DNA of 64,000 bases, from the NCBI GenBank assembly GCA_963797475.1, contig CAWCPR010000001.1:1054001-1118000 (forward strand). The letters are read 5' to 3'. This DNA is from CAWCPR01 sp963797475 (GTDB lineage: Bacteria; Chloroflexota; Anaerolineae; Anaerolineales; UBA4823). Each line of letters opens with the position of its first letter. Position 1 is the first letter of the stretch. Below the pieces are notes generated by a model that ran no database searches, had not been told where the DNA came from, and saw only the letters and a program-made list of their open reading frames with translations. This document shows positions 54,590 to 62,335 of the stretch, piece after piece. Made by a program: the position numbers and the translations under genes.

Positions 54590-54913
54590 TTAATAGCGTC
54601 GATTGGAGCCGCCGCGGCTGCGGTGGGTCGAGCCGCTTTGGAAGCGGCCGCCCCCAGACCGTTCTTCGCGCGGCCGGGCGATGTTTACGGTGAGAGCGCG
54701 ATCATGGATCGTTTTTTCGTTGAACAGGCTGATCGCTTTCTCCGCCTCGGCCTGGTTGCCCATGGTGACAAAGGCGAATCCCTTGGGTCTGCCGCTGTCG
54801 CGGTCTTTGATGATATCCACCGATCCCACTGTGCCGGCCTCGCCGAACAGCGTGCGCAGCTCATCCTCAGTGGTGTCATAAGACATATTCCCGATATAAA
54901 GTTTTGTTTCCAT
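54590..54913 (-). CDS. RRM-type RNA-binding protein
   Basis: A 107-residue RNA-binding protein. One RRM domain (about 1-83) with RNP2 LYIGNM and RNP1 KGFAFVTM, followed by an Arg/Gly/Ser-rich tail (EERSGGGRFQSG, SRGGSNRRY). Such small RRM proteins in bacteria, best known in cyanobacteria, are often cold-induced RNA chaperones. The start ATG has an AAGAGGA ribosome site (54919-54925), and the leader folds into a hairpin whose loop is complementary to that site. Confidence 0.92.
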   Translation of the reverse strand: METKLYIGNMSYDTTEDELRTLFGEAGTVGSVDIIKDRDSGRPKGFAFVTMGNQAEAEKAISLFNEKTIHDRALTVNIARPREERSGGGRFQSGSTHRSRGGSNRRY

Positions 54914-54953
54914 TATTTTCCTCTTACTTCACTAGTGCAGATGCGGTTAAATT

Positions 54954-54993
54954 AATTTGCCGCCAATCCTATAAAGAGGACCGGCGGCAAATT
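54954..54993 (-). promoter_or_regulatory. RRM mRNA leader hairpin with anti-ribosome-site loop
   Basis: On the minus strand AATTTGCCGCC and GGCGGCAAATT form a perfect 11-bp stem with an 18-base loop. The loop contains TCCTCTT (54974-54980), an exact complement of the gene's ribosome site AAGAGGA (54919-54925), 28 bases further downstream. A loop-to-ribosome-site pairing (pseudoknot) would block translation. Confidence 0.6.
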
Positions 54994-55078
54994 CTACGCA
55001 AATCTGATTATAAGGAGGATATTATATCATAAAAAAAGTAAAAAACATCGACTTTGGCAAAAATAATTATACAGGATG

Positions 55079-55087
55079 TGATATAAT
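55079..55087 (+). promoter_or_regulatory. Extended -10 promoter of the CarD-like gene
   Basis: TG-A-TATAAT with TATAAT at 55082-55087. A TTGGCA lies 22 bases upstream, too far for a normal -35, so recognition would depend on the extended -10. Confidence 0.45.
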
Positions 55088-55337
55088 TATCTCCTAAGCA
55101 GCTTCTCAATTCGTCTTGAGAGAGATGGGTCCTCAAACGGGTTGCGCACATATAAGAACATCCAATTCCACTTTGTTGAGAAGTTACTTCCTGAGATCAA
55201 TCTAGACAACATGATATTCTGGAATTGAGGGTTGCGCTTAGCAGGCGTTCTTCGAATTGCCTTTTCCCAACCAGGTTTGGCCAGCCATTCGAATAATCCC
55301 CGCTAATCTTTACAGAAAGATTTTGAGAGGTATACCA

Positions 55338-55844
55338 ATGAATTACCAAATTGGTGATAAGGTGATCCACTCGACTCACGGTTCTGGAACGATAATCGCC
55401 ATCGATGTGAAGAATTTAGCTGGAAAATCCCGCCAATATTACGTAGTAGACACCGGGCAATTAAAACTCTGGGTGCCGGTGGATGAAATGGGAGAGAATA
55501 ATATTCGACCGCCTGCCAAGAGTTTTGAATTTAAAGCGCTCCTGAACATCTTGCGCAGCCCCGGAGAGGGTTTATCTGATCGCCATTTCGAACGCAAAAT
55601 TCAGCTCACCGAACGGATGCAAAAAAGGAAATTGGGTAATATATGCACTGTGATTCGCGATCTCACAACTCGATCACAGGGCAAAAATCTTAATTATAAC
55701 GACCGGTCGGTTTTGAAGTACGCTGAGGAATGTCTGCTGGACGAATGGGAGCTCTCGCTAGGGGGCACACGCTCAAGCGCTCAACGCGAATTAGATTTTT
55801 TACTGAGAGAGGATCAGACAGTCGAAACGGCCCTCAGCAAATAA
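55338..55844 (+). CDS. CarD/CdnL-family transcription regulator
   Basis: A 168-residue protein. The N-terminal Tudor-like RNA-polymerase-interaction domain (about 1-60) reads YQIGDKVIHSTHGSGTIIAI and YYVVDTGQLKLWVPVDEMGEN. The helical C-terminal domain (about 65-168) would bind promoter DNA, as in CdnL. CarD-type proteins bind the beta subunit and stabilise open complexes, often at rRNA promoters. ATG 55338 has GAGAGG upstream. Its long leader suggests post-transcriptional control. Confidence 0.88.
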   Translation: MNYQIGDKVIHSTHGSGTIIAIDVKNLAGKSRQYYVVDTGQLKLWVPVDEMGENNIRPPAKSFEFKALLNILRSPGEGLSDRHFERKIQLTERMQKRKLGNICTVIRDLTTRSQGKNLNYNDRSVLKYAEECLLDEWELSLGGTRSSAQRELDFLLREDQTVETALSK

Positions 55845-55857
55845 AACTACTCGAATC

Positions 55858-55890
55858 AAAAACCCTGGCGCTTTCACGCCAGGGTTTTTT
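55858..55890. terminator. Bidirectional intrinsic terminator
   Basis: AAAAACCCTGGCG, loop CTTTCA, CGCCAGGGTTTTTT. It ends the CarD-like gene (plus) and the cold-shock gene (minus). Confidence 0.92.
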
Positions 55891-55909
55891 ATATTAAAGT
55901 TCAGCGCTG

Positions 55910-56122
55910 TCAGTTGGCGAAGGTGACGTTGCTGGCCTGGGGGCCTTTGGCGCCTTGTTCGACATTGAACTCAACTCGCTGGCCTTCTTCCAGGTTGCGG
56001 TAGCCGTCGCCCTGAATGGCGGAGAAATGGACGAAGACGTCCGCGCCGCCCTCACGTTCGATAAAGCCGTAGCCTTTGCTGCCGTTAAACCACTTGACCG
56101 TGCCGATGATTCTTTCAGACAT
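55910..56122 (-). CDS. Cold-shock domain protein (CspA family)
   Basis: A 70-residue single cold-shock domain with RNP1 KGYGFIE and RNP2 VFVHFS. It binds single-stranded RNA or DNA and melts RNA structure at low temperature. The ribosome site TAGGAGG lies inside a small TTGCC/GGCAA hairpin. The promoter at 56266-56294 and a terminator-like hairpin at 56192-56218 give it a structured leader of about 137 bases. Confidence 0.96.
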   Translation of the reverse strand: MSERIIGTVKWFNGSKGYGFIEREGGADVFVHFSAIQGDGYRNLEEGQRVEFNVEQGAKGPQASNVTFAN

Positions 56123-56191
56123 TCTATTTGCCTCCTATTGGCAAGAAAAAGTATTCAGGTACTCGGTTAGTTTCATCGGAACGGGCAAAAC

Positions 56192-56218
56192 AAAAAGCTC
56201 ATGGATTAAACCATGAGC
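56192..56218 (-). promoter_or_regulatory. Terminator-like hairpin in the cold-shock mRNA leader
   Basis: On the minus strand GCTCATGG, loop TTTAAT, CCATGAGC, then TTTTTG. It lies about 40 bases after the predicted transcription start and 70 before the ATG. The shape is that of an intrinsic terminator, so it could act as an attenuator. Confidence 0.6.
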
Positions 56219-56265
56219 CGCTGTCGTCACTTCCAACATAAACCTACTGGTATCCTATGGAGATG

Positions 56266-56294
56266 ATCATAACAGGTCTGGCTGGATCTGTCAA
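56266..56294 (-). promoter_or_regulatory. Sigma-70 promoter of the cold-shock gene
   Basis: Minus strand: TTGACA, 17 bases, TATGAT. Perfect -35 and near-perfect -10. Transcription would start near 56259. Confidence 0.8.
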
Positions 56295-56357
56295 TGATTG
56301 CGCAAATGTTATAGGGTAATCACATTTGGACGATTACATCCCACAAGGAGAGCGAAA

Positions 56358-56398
56358 TGAGGTGTGCGAGTGAGGTGATACCCCACTCGCACACCTCA
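56358..56398. repeat. 15-bp perfect inverted repeat
   Basis: TGAGGTGTGCGAGTG and its exact complement enclose an 11-base loop. It lies between the cold-shock promoter and the PIN remnant. It resembles in shape the palindrome at 8542 and has no U-run. Confidence 0.55.
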
Positions 56399-56422
56399 AA
56401 CCCCCACTTTACAGGAATGTAG

Positions 56423-56746
56423 TTACCCCTCACAGAAAATAGATTTATCCGGATTGCCAGCCACCCCAATTACCCCAACTGGCCTGGAGAAGTCCCTGCC
56501 GTCCTGGCAATTCTTCGCCAGCTTAGTGAAGCCCAGGGCCATCAGTTTTGGTCCGAAGATATCAGTATCTTAGAACTTCTTGAGCCCGATGCGATCATCA
56601 CCCATGCGCAAATCACAGACATTTACCTGGCTGGGCTGGCCGTCAACAAAGAGGGTAAGCTGGCCACATTGGATCAACAAATCCCGGTCAACGTGCTTCG
56701 AAGCGGAATTGAAGCATTAGAATTCGTCCCATCCAAGTCATCTTGA
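56423..56746 (+). pseudogene. PIN-domain (VapC-type toxin) remnant
   Basis: An open frame of 107 codons with no start codon; a TAG lies just upstream. It reads LPLTENRFIRIASHPNYPNW, later LAILRQLSEAQGHQFWSEDI, and HAQITDIYLAGLAVNKEGKL before ATLDQQ. This is the TEN-x-F-x-R motif and the T-D-x-Y-L-A/T-x-D motif of VapC-like PIN nucleases. The N-terminal third with the first catalytic Asp is missing, and there is no antitoxin gene beside it. Confidence 0.75.
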
Positions 56747-56765
56747 AAAACACAGTATGGAATCA

Positions 56766-57056
56766 TTATTCCGTTATCCGTTGAAAGGTAAAGGAGGGGC
56801 CGGAAAGTTGGGAGAAAACCAGGGTATCGCCGGAGACCTGGATTTTCAAGACGACATCGATCTGGGCGATTGAAAGCGGCTCGGCCAGGGACATCGAAAG
56901 CCGGCCCTTTGATAAAAGCGAAAAATGAGCTCGCCACCCGTGATGTCGTTGGCGGCTTTCCAATTGCCGAGCAGGGCACTTTCGGGCTGCTGTGAGGCAG
57001 GCGCGGTTGGGCGCTGGCGGAAGATCAGTCCATAACTTTGCAGGCCGTAAAACTCG
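56766..57056 (-). pseudogene. Remnant of a small lipocalin-like protein
   Basis: Two minus-strand frames read as one protein: YEFYGLQSYGLIFRQRPTAP, then SALLGNWKAANDITGGELIF, then, after a shift near 56890, MSLAEPLSIAQIDVVLKIQV and SGDTLVF to a stop. The pattern (LLGxW ... gDtLxf) is like small lipocalin/DUF-type secreted proteins. The 5' end is blocked by a TAA. Low certainty on the family. Confidence 0.4.
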
Positions 57057-57104
57057 TACGATTATCCATTACACATGTTTATTATTATTTAACTTAATTA
57101 ACTG

Positions 57105-57133
57105 TTGACAAACAATTGAATATTTGCTAATTT
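57105..57133 (+). promoter_or_regulatory. Promoter of the first XRE-cupin gene
   Basis: TTGACA (57105-57110), 17 bases, TAATTT (57128-57133). Transcription would start near 57140, at the ATG (57141), so the mRNA is probably leaderless. No ribosome site is visible. Confidence 0.6.
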
Positions 57134-57140
57134 ATATTTA

Positions 57141-57704
57141 ATGGATACAACAATCGGAATCATCGGACAAACGATTAAAGAGCTTCGCTCGAAGCGTGGG
57201 CTAACACTCGAAGAATTGGCAGATAGAAGTGGCTGCACACCCGGTTTTGTTTCGCAACTGGAGAATAACAAGGCTGCGCCTTCGATCACTACGTTATACT
57301 CGATCGCTGAGGCTCTGGGTGTCAATGTGACCGATTTCTTCCCTTCTGTTATTGACCCCACTAAAGTGACCCGCTGCAACAACCGCGAGTCCTTTCATTT
57401 TGAAGGGTCTGCGATTGTTTACTCGCTCTTGTCCACTAAGTTTCATCACGGAGCACTTGGAATTTTTCTATTGACCTATAACCCTGCCAATCAAGCCTTA
57501 CCGACGGATGAGCTTCGTAAGCACATGGGCGAAGAATTTGTCTACATTCTCGATGGCGTCTTGCGCCTGTGGATTGGAGAAGGCTTTCACGATCTATATC
57601 CAGGGGATAGCGCCCATTTCGTGTCAACCACAAAGCATCGTTTTGAGAACCGGAGCAATCAACCCGCGGTTGCGCTTTCGCTGATTACACCCTCGATCTT
57701 TTAG
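57141..57704 (+). CDS. XRE-family regulator with cupin domain
   Basis: A 187-residue regulator. The N-terminal helix-turn-helix (about 8-63) reads IKELRSKRGLTLEELADRSG and FVSQLENNKAAPSITTLYSI. The C-terminal cupin (about 110-185) has HMGEEFVYILDGVLRLWIGE and YPGDSAHFVSTTKHRFEN. Family members such as PuuR repress transport or catabolic genes and bind a small ligand in the cupin. It is followed by a paralogue and the peptide transporter on the same strand. Confidence 0.92.
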   Translation: MDTTIGIIGQTIKELRSKRGLTLEELADRSGCTPGFVSQLENNKAAPSITTLYSIAEALGVNVTDFFPSVIDPTKVTRCNNRESFHFEGSAIVYSLLSTKFHHGALGIFLLTYNPANQALPTDELRKHMGEEFVYILDGVLRLWIGEGFHDLYPGDSAHFVSTTKHRFENRSNQPAVALSLITPSIF

Positions 57705-57775
57705 CTCCTAGAGGAATTGAATATCTCACTCGTATTATCCCATACCAATCAATAACATGACATTGGTGAATAAAA

Positions 57776-58327
57776 GTGCCTGAGAGGATTGGAGAACGGA
57801 TAAAATCACTTCGTACCGAGCAAGGGATGACCTTAGTCGAGCTCGGTGAAAAAGCCTCGCTATCGGCCAGTTATTTATCCCAGATCGAAAGGGATAAAAC
57901 TGCACCTTCTCTCTCTACCTTGATGGGTATTGCGAGAGCTTTGAATATCGGTCCGCGCTACTTCTTCGAAACCGAGACTGATGTCGCTTATATCCAGCGC
58001 GCCGGCATAGGCCAGGATAACCATGCGCCAAGTCGACGCATCGAATATCTGCAATTGACTCCTAAGATAGGGAGCAGCAAACTAGAGGGCTATAAGGTCA
58101 TCCTGCAGCCTCACACAGCATCCGAACAACTCGAGCTATTTTCAGGCGAAGAGTTCTGCTTTGTGCTCACCGGAGAGCTGACGATCAGAGTAGGAGATGA
58201 GCAATTTGTATTGGTTGCTGGCGATAGCATTCACTACGATGCATTTCAACCCCATTATTGGAGCAACGCTGGCGATCGCCCCTGTGTTGTAATCTGGGGT
58301 CGCGCGGCATCTTTACAGGATCATTAA
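57776..58327 (+). CDS. XRE-family regulator with cupin domain
   Basis: A second 183-residue XRE-cupin regulator. The helix-turn-helix is IKSLRTEQGMTLVELGEKAS with YLSQIERDKTAPSLSTL. The cupin has LELFSGEEFCFVLTGELTIR and VAGDSIHYDAFQPHYWSN. It starts with GTG and lacks a clear ribosome site. It is the nearest regulator to the transporter genes, 127 bases upstream. Confidence 0.92.
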   Translation: MPERIGERIKSLRTEQGMTLVELGEKASLSASYLSQIERDKTAPSLSTLMGIARALNIGPRYFFETETDVAYIQRAGIGQDNHAPSRRIEYLQLTPKIGSSKLEGYKVILQPHTASEQLELFSGEEFCFVLTGELTIRVGDEQFVLVAGDSIHYDAFQPHYWSNAGDRPCVVIWGRAASLQDH

Positions 58328-58393
58328 GAGCACAAGATTACCTGCCCGAGCGCTTGTGATTAAGGAGGTGAAAGACTGAGATAGTGGTGATAA

Positions 58394-58431
58394 CAACCGC
58401 GGTTGACAACGGGTTCATTCAAGTGTAATTA
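58394..58431 (+). promoter_or_regulatory. Promoter and operator-like palindrome of the ABC transporter operon
   Basis: TTGACA (58403-58408), 17 bases, TAATTA (58426-58431). The perfect 12-base palindrome CAACCGCGGTTG (58394-58405) overlaps the -35. A repressor such as one of the XRE-cupin proteins could bind there. AAGGAGAG precedes the ATG at 58455. Confidence 0.65.
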
Positions 58432-58454
58432 CCAAAAGAGGAAGGAGAGATGAG

Positions 58455-60158
58455 ATGAAAAGCAAGAAGTTTATGATCCTGGCCGTTTTTACTTTGGTGA
58501 GTTTATTACTGAGCCAGTGTACTTCGGCTACAACATCGACCCCTGCTGCTACGCAGCCTGAGGCTACCGCTCCGCCAGCCGCTCCTGCGACTGAAGCCCC
58601 GGCGCCTACTACGGCGCCCACTGCCGCCCCCGTCGCAGCTAACAAGGTCCTCAGGATTACATTCTCATGGCCAAACCGGATTGATCCTGCAGTGGGCAAC
58701 GACTATGCCGGCTCTACTTCGCTGGCGAACTTGTACGATACTCTGATCTTTCCCAACGCAAAAGGGTTAGTTGACCCCTGGTTGGCCGAGTCGTGGGATA
58801 CCTCCACAGATGGTTTGACCTGGACTTTCCATCTCCGGCAAGGTGTTAATTTCCATGACGGAACTCCGCTTAAGGCCAGTGATGTCGTCTACAGTTACGA
58901 TCGGCTTAAGACCATTGGAGAGGGTTATGCCTACCTGGTTACGGCAGGGGTTGAGGGCGTAAAAGCCGTTGACGATGCCACCGTGGAATTTAAACTGGCC
59001 AAACCTAGCGCTTTGTTCCTGCCAAGCCTCGTTCGTCTCTATGTTGCCAGCGAAGCTTTAATCCGCAAGAATATCAAGCCGGAAGGACCTTATGGGGAAA
59101 ACGGCGACTTTGGTAAGGAGTGGCTGCAAACTCATGATGCAGGTTCCGGACCCTATATGGTCAAGGAGTTCCCGCTCGAGCAATATCTGCTCATGGAGAA
59201 GAACTCCAATTGGTGGGGCAAGTTCAACCCCAATGCGCCTGATGAGGTGCGCTTCATCGGTACAACAGAAGCGGTCACAGTCCGCAGCTTGATGCAAAAC
59301 AAGGAGCTGGAGATCTCGGATCAATGGCAGTCCTTCGAGGCTTACCAGGCTTTAGAGAAGATCGATGGGGTGAAAGTTGCCCCACTCCCATCTTTTTCGT
59401 CTTTCTACTACATGGTTAACAACCGCATGCCGCCCACCGATGATGTGCACTGCCGGCGCGCAATCGATTATGCTTTCGACTATGACGCGGCTGTAAGCCT
59501 GGAGTGGCCGGGTACCAAGCAGATGGTAGGGCCGGTGCCATCCACACTTGCCGGGCACGACCCCAACGTATTTACCTTCCATCACGACCTCGACAAAGCC
59601 AGGGCAGAGCTGGCCCTGTGCAAGTACGCCAACGACATCGCCAACTATCCGATCAAAGTCCAATGGGTAGCTGAAGTGCCTGACGAGGAGAAATGGGCTT
59701 TGCTCTTCCAGTCAAACATGGCTGATGTTGGCATCAAGGTGGACATCAACAAAGTCCCATGGCTGAGCTTAGTAGAGAACACTAGCAAACTGGAGACCAG
59801 CCCTTCCATCGCCACCATCTATGTTTCGGCTGACCTGCCAGAAGCAGGCTTAATGCTGAAGCAACGCTACCACTCCAGCACCACCGGTACATGGCAGCAG
59901 GTGGAGTGGCTACAGAATCCCACACTGGACGCGGAAATCGACGACGCGCTTTCAACCTTGAATGACCAGGAGCGGTTCGCTAAGTACGCCAAGATCCAGG
60001 CGGAGATTGTGGATATGGCAGCATCCCTATGGATCTACGACCAGGTAGAGAAGCACGCTTACAGAACCTGCGTGGATTGGCCGGCCTCCCGCAATGAGAC
60101 AAGCGTGATAATGGGTTACCAACTGTATGCGGCTGGTATCGGTGTGAATTGTCCGTGA
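58455..60158 (+). CDS. Peptide/dipeptide-type ABC transporter substrate-binding lipoprotein
   Basis: A 567-residue SBP_bac_5 family lipoprotein. Signal and lipobox: LVSLLLSQC (Cys about 22), then a Thr/Pro/Ala linker. The mature domain has DPWLAESWDTSTDGLTWTFH, LRQGVNFHDGTPLKASDVVY and YSYDRL, the standard signature. It captures oligopeptides or similar solutes outside the cell and delivers them to the permeases downstream. First gene of the operon; the permease follows after about 210 bases, a gap that contains inverted Gly-Gly-Ser-free sequence with no hairpin I can be sure of. Confidence 0.95.
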   Translation: MKSKKFMILAVFTLVSLLLSQCTSATTSTPAATQPEATAPPAAPATEAPAPTTAPTAAPVAANKVLRITFSWPNRIDPAVGNDYAGSTSLANLYDTLIFPNAKGLVDPWLAESWDTSTDGLTWTFHLRQGVNFHDGTPLKASDVVYSYDRLKTIGEGYAYLVTAGVEGVKAVDDATVEFKLAKPSALFLPSLVRLYVASEALIRKNIKPEGPYGENGDFGKEWLQTHDAGSGPYMVKEFPLEQYLLMEKNSNWWGKFNPNAPDEVRFIGTTEAVTVRSLMQNKELEISDQWQSFEAYQALEKIDGVKVAPLPSFSSFYYMVNNRMPPTDDVHCRRAIDYAFDYDAAVSLEWPGTKQMVGPVPSTLAGHDPNVFTFHHDLDKARAELALCKYANDIANYPIKVQWVAEVPDEEKWALLFQSNMADVGIKVDINKVPWLSLVENTSKLETSPSIATIYVSADLPEAGLMLKQRYHSSTTGTWQQVEWLQNPTLDAEIDDALSTLNDQERFAKYAKIQAEIVDMAASLWIYDQVEKHAYRTCVDWPASRNETSVIMGYQLYAAGIGVNCP

Positions 60159-60367
60159 GTAATGGTTGAGGGTGGGGTTCGGTTGTCTGCGAACCGACTC
60201 TCATTCCATTGGGACCTCGACAAAGGACCCGGACAAGCCATTTGGTAGCCTCTGAGAGATCGATGTGGATGTTCCAGGAGAGGGGCTCTCGGAGGGGTGT
60301 TTTCTGACATCCTTCCGGGAAGCCCCGCTTCGATGGTATAGGTTTGCGATAGAGAGGTAATCGGGAT

Positions 60368-61396
60368 ATGTCGTTTTTAAAATTTCTACTCCGGCGGATC
60401 ATCTATTCCGTGTTCGTCCTGCTTGGTCTCTCGATCGTGATTTTTCTTATCGCGCGGGTAATGCCCGGGGATCCAGCCCGCATGGCGGTAGGGGCGCGTG
60501 CCCCGCAATGGGTTGTCGACAGACTGCGGGAGCAGATGCATCTTAACCAACCAATATTTGTACAGTACGGCTACTGGCTGAGCGATGCCGTTCGAGGTGA
60601 CTTTGGCCTTTCGTTAATCACCCAACGGCCTGTCACAACCGATATTCGAGAGTTTTTCCCCGCCTCACTTGAGTTGGTCTTGTTTTCTGGAGTACTTTCG
60701 GCTCTGGGAGGTATCGGGCTGGGTATCATCTCAGCCCGATACAAAGATACCTGGATCGATAATGCCGTGCGTCTCTTTTCGTACGCCGGGATTGTAACCC
60801 CATCCTTCGTGATCGCTATTCTATTCATCCTCCTCTTTGGATTTACACTCCATTGGTTACCCATTATCGGGCGGGTTAGTGAAAAAATACCCTTGCCACG
60901 GGCTGTCACAGGGCTTGTGACAATCAATTCTCTCCTGGCAGGGCAATTCAAGACCTTTGTGGATGCATTGTGGCACCTCATTCTTCCTTCACTGGCACTG
61001 GCCATGGGTTCCATCGCCCAGGAGGCGCGCATCACGCGTTCCACGATGGCCGATAATCTGGGAAAAGACTATATTGCCTCCGCCCGCGCCCTGGGTATTC
61101 CGGAACGCATCGTTATGAATCGGTTTTTGCTCAAGCCCTCGCTCATCCCCACAGTTTCTATCCTCGGGCTCGATATCGCCTCCACGTTCAGTATTGCCTT
61201 CCTGGTAGAGCTCATCTTCAATTGGCCTGGGATAGCGCGTTACGGAATGACTGCCATGTTGAACAAGGACTTGAACGCTATCTCGGCTGTTATCCTGGTA
61301 TTAGGTGCGGTGTTTGTCACCGTGAATATACTGGTAGATATCATTGTTGCTCAATTGGATCCTCGGATCCGGCTGAGCGAGGCAAGGAGCGAGTAG
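60368..61396 (+). CDS. ABC transporter permease (DppB/OppB-type)
   Basis: A 342-residue inner-membrane permease with six helices. Family features: FLLRRIIYSVFVLLGLSIVI at the start, MPGDPARMAVG, and the coupling loop EARITRSTMADNLGKDYIAS ARALG that docks on the ATPases. GAGAGG precedes the ATG. It pairs with the next permease. Confidence 0.95.
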   Translation: MSFLKFLLRRIIYSVFVLLGLSIVIFLIARVMPGDPARMAVGARAPQWVVDRLREQMHLNQPIFVQYGYWLSDAVRGDFGLSLITQRPVTTDIREFFPASLELVLFSGVLSALGGIGLGIISARYKDTWIDNAVRLFSYAGIVTPSFVIAILFILLFGFTLHWLPIIGRVSEKIPLPRAVTGLVTINSLLAGQFKTFVDALWHLILPSLALAMGSIAQEARITRSTMADNLGKDYIASARALGIPERIVMNRFLLKPSLIPTVSILGLDIASTFSIAFLVELIFNWPGIARYGMTAMLNKDLNAISAVILVLGAVFVTVNILVDIIVAQLDPRIRLSEARSE

Positions 61397-61401
61397 AGAG
61401 A

Positions 61402-62334
61402 ATGGCCGAACAAGCTCATATCGATCGGGAATATATTCCGACTATCACTGCTGAACAGATCAAAAAGTTGCAGCGAGAATCCAGACGGCAGGACTTGGGA
61501 CGTTCCTGGTACAAATTCGGACGGAACCCTTTATCTGTCATTGGCATTGTAACGGTCGTGTTAGTTATTTTGTTGGCAATTTTTGCCCCTTGGGTGTCGC
61601 CTTACCCCAAGCATGCTGGGCCATTCACCGACTTTGCCCACGCCAAGCAACCTCCAAGCTGGCAGCACCTGTTTGGTACTGACCAGATAGGCCGTGATAT
61701 CTTGAGCCGGATATTTTTCGGCTTACGCTCTTCTTTGTTAATGGGTATGGTGGTGTTAGCTCTCGTTGTGCCTCCGGGCGTGTTTCTGGGTCTATTGGCA
61801 GGTTACTTTAAAGGCACCTGGATTGATACGATTATCATGCGAATCACTGATATTTTTTTGGCCGTGCCGCCATTGATCCTGGCATTGGCAGTTGCCTCAG
61901 TCCTCGAGCCTAACCTGTGGAACGGCATGTTGGCTGTCTCGTTGATGTGGTGGCCCTGGTACACACGGTTGGTCTATGGCCTCACCGGGACGTTGCGAAA
62001 CGAATATTTTGTAAGCGCCGCCGAAGTCACGGGCGCGAGCACGGCGCACATCCTTTTCCGCGAGATTCTGCCCAACACCGTTTCGCCGATCCTGACCAAG
62101 ATGAGCCTTGACGTTGCCTGGGTGATCATCATCGGCTCCATGCTCAGCTTCGTCGGCCTGGGAGTGCAACCACCCGAGCCTAGCCTGGGCACGATGATCG
62201 CGGATGGCGCCCGCTATCTCCCTGACCAATGGTGGATTGCAATCTTTCCCGCTCTGGCAATCGTCGTCGTCGTCCTGGGGTTCAATTTGCTTGGGGATGG
62301 TGTGCGGGATATGTTTGCTTCCCAGGAGTCTTGA
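61402..62334 (+). CDS. ABC transporter permease (DppC/OppC-type)
   Basis: A 310-residue permease with an extra N-terminal cytoplasmic stretch (MAEQAHIDREYIPTITAEQI). Typical OppC features: FGTDQIGRDILSRIFFGLR, the coupling loop RNEYFVSAAEVTGASTAHIL and LSFVGLGVQPPEPSLGTMI. ATG 61402 is chosen because GGAGCGAG and AGAGAG lie upstream and earlier in-frame codons fall inside the preceding gene. 5 bases separate it from dppB. Confidence 0.95.
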   Translation: MAEQAHIDREYIPTITAEQIKKLQRESRRQDLGRSWYKFGRNPLSVIGIVTVVLVILLAIFAPWVSPYPKHAGPFTDFAHAKQPPSWQHLFGTDQIGRDILSRIFFGLRSSLLMGMVVLALVVPPGVFLGLLAGYFKGTWIDTIIMRITDIFLAVPPLILALAVASVLEPNLWNGMLAVSLMWWPWYTRLVYGLTGTLRNEYFVSAAEVTGASTAHILFREILPNTVSPILTKMSLDVAWVIIIGSMLSFVGLGVQPPEPSLGTMIADGARYLPDQWWIAIFPALAIVVVVLGFNLLGDGVRDMFASQES

Positions 62335-62335
62335 G

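Larger units (their letters stand above)
54914..55337. other. Divergent leader region of the RRM and CarD-like genes
   Basis: A 424-base AT-rich gap. The RRM side has a leader hairpin (54954-54993). The CarD side has an extended -10 (TGATATAAT, 55079-55087) that would give a leader of about 245 bases, with a TCTCAA/TTGAGA hairpin near 55104-55121. No coding sequence seen. Confidence 0.55.

Noticed and set aside
55012..55018. AAGGAGG-like ribosome site on the plus strand
   Set aside because: No start codon or open frame follows at a useful distance; it is the complement of a CCTCCTT stretch in the AT-rich RRM leader region.
56674..56979. 101-codon minus-strand frame
   Set aside because: Its sequence is not protein-like and it crosses the PIN remnant; the shifted pair of frames at 56766-57056 makes better sense.
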